Below the pieces are notes generated by a model that saw nothing but the letters and a program-made list of their open reading frames with translations, had not been told where the DNA came from and did not search any database. From Chrysoporthe austroafricana (Eukaryota > Ascomycota > Sordariomycetes > Diaporthales > Cryphonectriaceae), in contig JYIP02000004.1 of assembly GCA_001051155.2 (NCBI GenBank), positions 3,838,383-3,902,382 of the forward strand: DNA of 64,000 nt, written 5' to 3'. The position numbers and the translations under genes were made by a program. Positions 56,590 through 64,000 of this stretch are shown here, one piece after another (positions within the stretch are counted from its first letter, which is position 1; each line of letters opens with the position of its first letter).

Positions 56590-58852
56590 CTATTCTCGAT
56601 CAACGGACGCAACGACGCGAGACAGCGTCTGGGCCTTCTCGGGACTGCCCCGGAAGGCCAGAGATGGCGAACCGGCCACGCCACCCAGTGGAGTGGATGG
56701 TGCCTGGCCCGCCGTGCCCGCCTTATCGAGTGAACCCAGGGTAGAAGACGGCCCAGGCTTCAAGTCGATGTTACTGTTCTCATCTGAGGATTGTATGGCA
56801 CCCAAGCTGCCATTTACGGCGGGGGTAGAAGGTGCGACGGCCGGTTGAGCAGAACCCCCAGATAGTGTGGAAAGATTGGAAGGCGGATTAGGAGGCATCG
56901 CGGAGGAAGCCGGAAGAGAGGTGGCAGGCGGGTGGCTTGAAGGTGTCGCAGTAGATCGTGCTTGAACGTCGCCGTCGGCTACCACAGCTGCCTCCGATAC
57001 ATGCTTGAGTGGTATGACATTGACGACATCTTCGGTCCGCTGCGGCTCGTAGTTGGGGACATCGCTCGGACTGTCATCGGACAACTCGTTGGCTGCTGAA
57101 GGAGACGAGACCATGTTCGACGGCGTGGATGCGGAGGGTGTGTCCTCATCATGCAGGAGACGCTTGACCTTGCCATTTTTGTCAAATTTGACCTTGATGG
57201 GGAGCTTTACCACGTGGCTGTCGTTCGATCCAGGGCTATCGGCTGCGATCTCGTTGTCGTCTTCATCCATCGCATCATTTTCGAACTCCTCCTCATCATC
57301 ACTTTCATCTTGAGGGATGTGATCCTCTTCCTCGTCATCGCCGAGATCAAGTTCCGACTCGTCGTCCTCATCATCAGAGACGTAGTCCCGCCTTCTCTTC
57401 CGAGCGCGTCCCCAGCCATTCGTGCCGTGATGTACAGCAGCAGACCGACGAGGCCGGCCAGTGGGTCCCATTTCCGGTGCCTCGCTCATCTCGGTGTCCA
57501 CAGCATCACCCTGCACACTAGGGGCGCCGCTGACACCACCGTTGCTCAGGGTATCAGCGTTGGCGTTGAGCCGCGCCGGGGGTCGTGATTGTCGTCCGCT
57601 GGCTGTCACGACAGGACCGCTCTCAGCAGGACTGTGGTTTCTGGTGTTTCTTGTCGACCTTCGGTTGGTCGAATCGGTATGAAAGTCCTCGTCGTCGGAG
57701 TAGGTGTATTTGACCCTTTTGCCCCGCGTCCGTCCTTCGTAGATAGAGAAACCGGGCTCCGGGCGACGGAATCGCTCTTTCTGTTGTCGCCTGTATTCAC
57801 GGCGCTTCCGCTTTTCCTCCTTCTCCTCGAAATTTGGAATGTTCTTCAGTATATTGTTGCTGAGCTTGCGGGCATTGGGGCCTCCATCGGCCGTAGCAAG
57901 TTTTTCAGCCAGAGCCTTGACCTCATCAATGCTGCCCGCCACGCTGACCCACTGTCTGTTGTAGAGAGCGGCTGGGTTCGACTCGCGATAGACTCTGAAC
58001 GAGCAGCTATCGTCACCCTCGACGAGATAGTATCGGCGCTTGTCGCTGTCGACGCCCCATGGCTGGACCGACAGTGGCTGGTTGAGATCATCGTTCGTAC
58101 GCTTGCCCGTATAGCTCGCGTTGATCACGGCTTTAATCGCATCAGAGTGGCCAAGAGCCCATACAGTAAGAGTCTTCAGGAGGTCGAGTCGTTGCTCGGG
58201 TGTGAGGGTGTGGAACGTGCCGCCTTGGAGAGGATTCTCGGTCCAGTGCCGTGGCCACTGCGTCTTGAATTGAGCGCCTAAGACGGCGTCTTCGCCTAGA
58301 GCCTTGTTATAGTGTCCAATCCTATCTCCTGTCAGCTATGCGCGCCTGCAATGCAAGCGGGTAGTTGCGACTGACTTGATGTCCTGCTTCCTGTTGAGGA
58401 GCAGCCCGAGCACCACACAAAGAAAATGCTCGACTCTCTCGGCGGGAGGCTCTTGCTTCAGATCTTCTTCGAGTTCGAGAGGTCCGAAATGCGCCAGCGA
58501 TCTGGGCATTGCGCTGTCGAATCGTTTGCGAAACATGACGATGAACTAGATGGGTCAACCGAGGCTGTAGACGCGGAGCGCGCCTGGCGCGACAAACCGC
58601 GATTAAGACGCGATTTCGACTCACAGCTATATCTTCATTGTCTGCAAAGACATATTCATGAGGGGGCGACGGCTCTCGCTTGCGTGGAGGGGGAGATTTC
58701 CTGGAAGCTGCAGCATCGTCGGGGCTGATCTTGGTGAGGTACTTGAGGATGCCTTGGCTGTCAGGCTTGAGCTCGACCTCATCATCTATGTCCGCAGGAG
58801 GAGGTGACAATGATGAGAGGGAAGACAGGTCAGATGAATCGTCCTCAGCCAT
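56590..58852 (-). CDS. Acid-rich chromatin-type protein (RSF1/WHIM-like, tentative)
   Basis: Three exons, 58852-58625, 58545-58376 and 58321-56590, give 709 residues. Seen: a Ser/Pro/Asp-rich start (MAEDDSSDLSSLSSLSPPPA) and a DDT-like segment (IVMFRKRFD, LELEEDLKQEPP, VEHFLCVVLGLLLNRK). A WHIM-like segment follows (LTPEQRLDLLKTLTVWALGH, QPLSVQPWGVDSDKRRYYLV, DSCSFRVYRES), then a basic coiled coil (EKEEKRKRREYRRQQKERFR), a long acidic tract (DDEDDESELDLGDDEEEDHI) and a Ser/Pro-rich tail. Known: DDT plus WHIM architecture occurs in ISWI-partner remodelling subunits such as RSF1 and CECR2. Inferred nuclear remodelling cofactor; homology is by eye and weak. Donors are GTGAGT and a GTCAGT variant. 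Confidence 0.72.
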
Positions 58853-60477
58853 TGTCGGGTGTGGCTTGTCACGTTGTTGGATTGTTGTTGTTGTGTGGTT
58901 GAAGTTTCGAAGGATGGTTAGATGAAGGTGGGTGGGAATGACGGCACCGTTTCTCGCGTTCGATTTTGGGGCGGCACTGGACACTGGACCTTGGACCACC
59001 ATTTACTTGGCAGATCACTGATATGATAGGCCGGCCGGAGAAATCCACCCGAGAACGCGGGCAAGACTGGACTATATTGCATTTCCATCAAGTGACCTGA
59101 CCTGCCTCAGCACTTGTCGTCTGTCTCCGCTGGGTTGTCTACCTATCTCGCTGGCTGCCCTTCGTCCGTTCCTTCTGATCTCCATCCTCTCTCACCTTCT
59201 ACCCTTGTGCCTCCTAACCTCCTACCCGGACGATCTGATCGACTGAGCTGGTCCCATCTCTTTCTCCATCCCGCACAGTGGCCACCACACAGAAACGATC
59301 ACTTTCTTTTGCCGTAACGGACGACTTACTAGACCGAGATTGACGAAAACGCGCTCATCATGTACGCTTTTGTCCCAGCGTGGGGCCGTCATCGAGCAAG
59401 GCTGGCTCGGGTATGGCCTAACGCACATCTTCGCGACCCCAGCGTAGGCACGCACACCCTGGAACCAACGGCACCCTCCGCAGCTCGCCCGATGACGCTT
59501 TCGCGAGATACCTCGCGGGCCACAACGATTTGGTTCAGGTTGCAGACCAGCGTCGCACTTGTCAACGGCTGGGATGACTGCAGCCGTGGCAGCCTCGCAA
59601 TAGACACACGCTCTTGCTCAATCCGCCCAGCGCGGGGGTTTGACACTTGTAAAACCTTGTTGGTGACGAGCTTGATGATTTAAAAGGTCAAAGAAATGCC
59701 TCAGATGCCACTTGGCGGAGTTGCAGCGGCGTCAGGCACAGGGCGGGCTGCCTCCCAAAGCATGCCTTTCACCCTGCGACGCCAGAGTTGGAACTTTCCG
59801 GCTCACCCGATCCACAACCGCGCTCTCCACCTCGAGACCAAAACATCACCACCGAGGCGATTTCACGCGAAACCAATCATTTCCGACGTGAAAAGCTCAG
59901 GAATGGCGATGCATCGCACAGGTGCACAATAGCGCGCAGCAGGTAGCCAGAAGTGAACCCAAAAGAACAAATCCTGTCCGCAGAGTTAGTAAAAATCCGG
60001 TAGCAACGGTACGGCGGGTTTTGGAGTACCTGTTAGGGGTGACTTGTGCTGTGATTCAGTGAGGGTGAATAAAGGAGATGCATGGGCGTTGCGTTGGCGG
60101 TGACGAGATGGACCTTGCCGCTAGCACATGGGGCAAATCGCAGGCGGGATCCGCCTTGCTTACCTAAGGATCCCGCCGACCAATCGAATTCGACGCACAG
60201 AATCTATTCATGCCTTCCCAGCGAACCTCAAAATTTCGCTCCCGCACATCACGAACCTCAGTGTCAACCAGCACGACCTATCCCCATCTGTACGTCCACC
60301 CTGCACCCGCCCAATCGAGACCTGCTGCAGCGCATTCGAGAGGTTGAAGGCGTAGCTATTCACTTTCTCGAGCGAAGCGAACGGTCGCCCCTCCCGAATC
60401 GAACTGCCCCCGCGTCGCCCAATTCAACTAACCTTTTCACCAACACAGATTCCTGACGCCTTGAGCAAACCGTCAAG
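58853..60477. promoter_or_regulatory. Shared divergent promoter, chromatin-type gene / uL2
   Basis: 1.6 kb between divergent starts. The 180 bp before the uL2 ATG is CT-rich and TATA-less, as is common for ribosomal protein genes. No further gene seen. Confidence 0.5.
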
Positions 60478-61419
60478 ATGGGTCGCGTCATCCGCAACCA
60501 GCGTAAGGGTCGCTCAAGCATATTCCACGCCATCACCCGCCTGAACAAGGCGCCTGCCAAGTTCCGATCCCTCGACTACGCCGAGCGACATGGATACGTC
60601 CGTGGTGTCGTGAAGCAGATTGTCCACGACGCCGGCCGTGGCGCCCCCCTCGCCAAGGTCGTCTTCCGTGACCCGTACCGCTTCAAGCACCACACGGAGA
60701 CCTTCATCGCCAACGAGGGCATGTACACCGGCCAGTTCATCTACGCCGGCAAGAACGCTGCTCTGACCGTCGGCAACGTTCTGCCCCTGGGCGCTATGCC
60801 TGAGGGTACCGTCGTTTCTAACGTCGAGGAGAAGATCGGTGACCGTGGCACTCTGGGCCGTACCTCTGGCAACTACATCACCATCGTCGGCCACAACCCC
60901 GATGAGGGCAAGACCCGTATCAAGCTCCCCTCCGGTGCCAAGAAGGTTGTCCACAGCGCCTCCCGTGGTATGATCGGTATCGTCGCTGGTGGTGGCCGAA
61001 CGGACAAGCCCATGCTGAGTACGTGGAACTTCTGCGAGTGGGATCGGGAGCACGCGGGAGGCTAAACCCTCGCCGCGCCAAGCACTGCTCCTGCCCTTCG
61101 CCGAGATGATTGGAAAGAATACCGGGCTGACAAGTGGAACAGAGGCGTCGCGTGCCAAGCATAAGTTCGCCGTCAAGCGCAACTGCTGGCCCAAGACTCG
61201 TGGTGTTGCTATGAACCCCGTTGATCACCCTCACGGTGGTGTAAGTGCTTACGATCTTTTTTGCTACGATACACATCTGACAATTTGCTACAGGGTAACC
61301 ACCAGCACATTGGTAAAGCCTCCACCATCAACCGGTACGCCGTGTCGGGTCAGAAGGCGGGTCTCATCGCTGCCAGACGGACTGGTCTGCTGCGTGGTAC
61401 TCAGAAGACGAAGGACTAA
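60478..61419 (+). CDS. RPL2: Cytosolic large-subunit ribosomal protein uL2 (L8)
   Basis: Three exons, 60478-61018, 61143-61240 and 61294-61419, give 254 residues, identical in length to fungal uL2. Seen: [16 protein letters not shown] at the start, DPGRG-like [54 protein letters not shown], then [10 protein letters not shown] (with the peptidyl-transferase-centre loop), the splice-built [13 protein letters not shown] and the C-terminus [12 protein letters not shown]. Known: uL2 is an essential part of the 60S peptidyl-transferase region; its conserved His lies in this loop. Strong C-ending codon bias agrees with high expression. Divergent from the chromatin-type gene. The two introns are 124 and 53 bp. 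Confidence 0.97.
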
Positions 61420-62125
61420 GGGCTTCGACGGCTGCTGCTTTCTGGGGTTTGGGTTCATCGGATTGCTTTGATCATTGGTCTCGCGTTCTGGTACAAAGGG
61501 CGGCATGACGAAAAACGTCGCTCATGGGTAGTACCTCCGGCATTCGTGGAATATAAAAAGGGACACAACGAAACCAAAAACATGTCGTCTGGCGAGCATA
61601 GTCTCGTTGAGATCATGAAATCGAGAGCGTGACAGAGATGCTGTGCTGGGGACGGAGGTATGGGGCGGGATGAGCAGATTCAGGCGATTGCTCTGCGTCT
61701 GGCTCCGACCCGACATGAGCTCACAGTGGAATCATCTGACCAACAACTTCTACGAGTGATCACCCTATTTGTCCCGTCCCAGATTTGCCGTGATGCAGGC
61801 CCTATAAAAACAAACATACATCCCGTCAAGCTCCGGACTATTCTGATCTAGCCCAACTTCTCTACCCAAAAATAAAATCTCCGACCGAGGATTCGGCGAC
61901 TTTGATTGATTGATTGATTTCCACAGCAGCATGCTCTCGCGGGGACTCTACCGATTCGCCTCTGTGGAAACCGGAGCGCACAGCTGCGCCAGGGGTCTCG
62001 TCTCACCCCACTATGTCTCCGGTCCCTCCAGGCTCTTCTACCGCAACCCCGCCATCCTCATCCCTTCAGCACAGAGACCAAGACCCTTCCACTCTACACC
62101 TCCCAGACCAAGCCAATTGAGCAAG
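61420..62125. other. Intergenic and adenosine kinase leader
   Basis: The left part holds the uL2 3' end. TATAAAAA at 61,803-61,810 and a (ttga)n run at 61,901-61,919 precede a 195 bp in-frame stretch 5' of the adenosine kinase ATG, described under that gene. Confidence 0.55.
61803..61810 (+). promoter_or_regulatory. TATA box of adenosine kinase gene
   Basis: TATAAAAA, 121 bp before the upstream in-frame ATG (61931) and 316 bp before the canonical ATG (62126). The shorter distance to 61931 suggests that transcripts include the upstream ATG. Confidence 0.5.
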
Positions 62126-63531
62126 ATGGCCGCCCCCAAGGACTACCGCCTCCTGTGCCTGGAGAACCCTCTCCTCGGTGAGTCCCGTCAAGCAACCCGG
62201 GGAGCTCTAGACAGCAGCCCTCTTCCGGGCGCCCCGCCCCCCAAGAACCCCCTCCACGAGCGCCGTCCTCAACTGACCGAACCGCCCTCCTTCCGCACCG
62301 CCAGACATCCAGGCCGTCGGCAACGATGAGCTCCTCGCCAAGTATGGGCTGAAGCCCAACGACGCGATCCTCGCTGAGGAGCGCCACAAGCCGCTGTACG
62401 AGGAGCTGCTCAACAACTACGAGGCGAAGCTGATCGCGGGCGGCGCCGCGCAGAACACCGCCCGCGGCGCGCAGTACCTGCTCCCCGACAACAGCGTCGT
62501 CTACCTGGGCGGCGTTGGCGACGACAAGTACGCCGCCATCCTGCACGACGCCGTCAAGAAGGCCGGCCTGCGCGTCGAGTACCGCGTCGAGCCCACCCAG
62601 CCCACCGGCCGCTGCGGCGTCGTCATCACCGGCCACAACAGGAGCATGTGCACCGACCTCGGCGCCGCGAACCACTACGCCCTGGACCACCTGAAGAAGC
62701 CCGAGATCTGGAGCCTGGTCAAGAACGCCGAGGTGTACTACATCGGTGGATACCACTTCACGGGTATGCTCCCCCCCCCCCAAACCCCCTCCTTCGTGCC
62801 TCCGGAAGTTCTGTAGGTGGCATGTAGCTAACATACAACCTCTCCCCCATCTACAGTCTGCCCCCCGGCGATCATGGAACTCGCCAAGGAGGCCGCGGCT
62901 AAGAACAAGATCTTCGTGCTCTCGCTCTCGGCGCCCTTCATCGCCCAGTTCTTCAAGGAGCCCCTGGACGCCAGCGCCCCTTACTGGGACTACATCATCG
63001 GCAACGAGACGGAGGCGGCGACCTGGGCCGAGGCGCAGGGCCATGCCACCAAGGACCTGAGGGAGATCGCTAAGCTGATGGCCAACCTGCCCAAGGAGAA
63101 CAAGCAGCGCAAGCGTGTCGCCATCATCACGCAGGGCACCGAACCCACGCTCGTCGCCGTTCAGGGCGAGGACGCCGTCAAGGAGTACCCCGTGCACCCG
63201 ATCGACAAGGCCCTGATCAACGACACGAACGGCGCCGGCGATGCCTTCGCCGGCGGCCTCTGTGCTGGTATTGTGCAGGGCAAGAGTCTCGAGGAGTCTA
63301 TTCACATGGGCCAGTGGCTGGCTAAGCTCAGCATCCAGGAGCTGGGTCCTTCGTAAGTGCATCCTGTCTAAATTTTCTGTCACAATACTAGCTACGCTCG
63401 GGAAGAGCGCAGGCCGACAGTCTGCGCAGCAACTCTCCGGCCGCTCATTCCCTTGTTCCTTCGCCATGCTAACATCGACCCGCCATAGGTTCCCGTTCCC
63501 CAAGAAGTCGTATGAGCCAGGCGCATACTAA
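62126..63531 (+). CDS. Adenosine kinase (PfkB family)
   Basis: Four exons, 62126-62177, 62305-62763, 62857-63352 and 63489-63531, give 349 residues, the usual length. Seen: MAAPKDYRLLCLENPLLDIQ, the adenosine-binding AAQNTARGAQYLLP, VVYLGGVGDDKYA, TGRCGVVITG with MCTDLGAANHY, LSLSAPFIAQFF, and the PfkB signature DTNGAGDAFAGGL with the catalytic Asp299; the end is FPFPKKSYEPGAY. Known: transfers phosphate from ATP to adenosine and keeps the methylation cycle moving by removing adenosine. All active residues are present. An in-frame ATG at 61931 adds 65 residues (including RPRPFHSTPPRPSQ) that look like a mitochondrial presequence; the canonical start is preferred for the main form. Confidence 0.96.
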
Positions 63532-64000
63532 TCGTTCATGACCTGCTCGTATTTGCTTTCCTTCGCGAACAGTCTCTGGTTTGGGGATAGGCGTCCAGGG
63601 CTATTAGTGGGGTAAAATGCTCATGGTTTCAACAACGGTGATTTTGCATGTGCCGGCAAAGCGAAACGGTTCGCTTGATCTCAAAATTCAACTTGATGAT
63701 TCCCCATCTGACAGGTCGACATGACCTGAAGATAGCGAGCTCCGTCATTCTAGACAGAAAGAATCGAATTTTCCAAGGGAAGGCCTTCACCTGCATCAGG
63801 CTCAAGCAAAGAGTCCTGCAGTCCCGTAATGATCAGTGCTTCAAGGTCCAGTATCAAGTGCCGGCAAGTGCCGGCAAGATCCGGTAAGATCTCGTGGCCG
63901 CTGAGTATCCAGGTGATGAAATATCGTAGGGCAGGCAGTATTCTAGGCCAAAATGAGGCAGTGAACCAGAGCCAACAAAAGACGTCTTTCATGGCATAGT
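63532..64000. other. Right-edge intergenic
   Basis: Adenosine kinase 3' region. Two tandem 10-bp copies (agtgccggca) and a partial third lie at about 63,857-63,883. No gene begins before the edge. Confidence 0.55.

Noticed and set aside
61019..61142. Possible snoRNA in the uL2 intron
   Set aside because: An atgat and a ctga are present but only about 20 nt apart; no guide spacing or terminal stem.
62094..63503. 469-codon open frame on - strand
   Set aside because: Antisense of adenosine kinase; long only because of GC-rich third positions.

Overview
The window is GC-rich nuclear DNA from a filamentous ascomycete (Pezizomycotina, most likely a Sordariomycete; this placement is inferred). The grounds are short 54-131 bp introns with GTRNGT donors and CTRAC-like branch sites, pyrimidine-rich leaders, genes on both strands without operons, and families typical of these fungi (RTA1-like, DUF5672, GPI-anchored Ser/Thr-rich wall protein, Sec12 with a lumenal tail). 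I support 17 protein-coding genes, one of them cut by the left edge. All exon models were built by hand; every join keeps frame and ends at a stop.

Left part (1-13.7 kb): a partial ACMSD-type amidohydrolase (-) is divergent from a 2-oxoglutarate/Fe(II) oxygenase (+), and each side has its own TATA-like box. Then come a spliceosomal-type J-domain protein (+), the mitochondrial Fe-S maturation factor IBA57 (-), an unrecognised Ser/Gln-rich nuclear-looking protein (-), and a fungal bZIP regulator (-) with a short upstream reading frame ending 10 nt before its start.

Middle (13.7-34.4 kb): an 8.6 kb stretch with no gene I can support, then an SMP-30/gluconolactonase-like enzyme (+), an artificial-looking homopolymer block with an N, an NTM1-type protein N-terminal methyltransferase (+), an LMBD2-like membrane protein (-), an aldehyde dehydrogenase (+) and a C2H2 zinc-finger protein (-).

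Right part (34.4-64 kb): two DUF5672 paralogues lie head to head around 2.3 kb of shared upstream DNA. Next are Sec12 (-), a GPI-anchored wall protein (+), a 258 bp inverted-repeat element resembling a MITE, an RTA1-like seven-helix membrane protein (+) whose last exon is easily missed, an acid-rich chromatin-type protein (-), ribosomal protein uL2 (+) and adenosine kinase (+). Long gene-poor gaps (34.4-38.3, 45.8-49.7 and 50.5-54.2 kb) alternate with compact housekeeping genes.

Most genes are unrelated housekeeping functions. The only local hints of functional linkage are the divergent oxygenase/amidohydrolase pair and the divergent DUF5672 pair. I did not find a convincing undescribed multi-gene system. 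The best leads are the DUF5672 inverted pair, the hairpin element at 53.1 kb, the bZIP leader, and possible alternative mitochondrial starts on aldehyde dehydrogenase and adenosine kinase.
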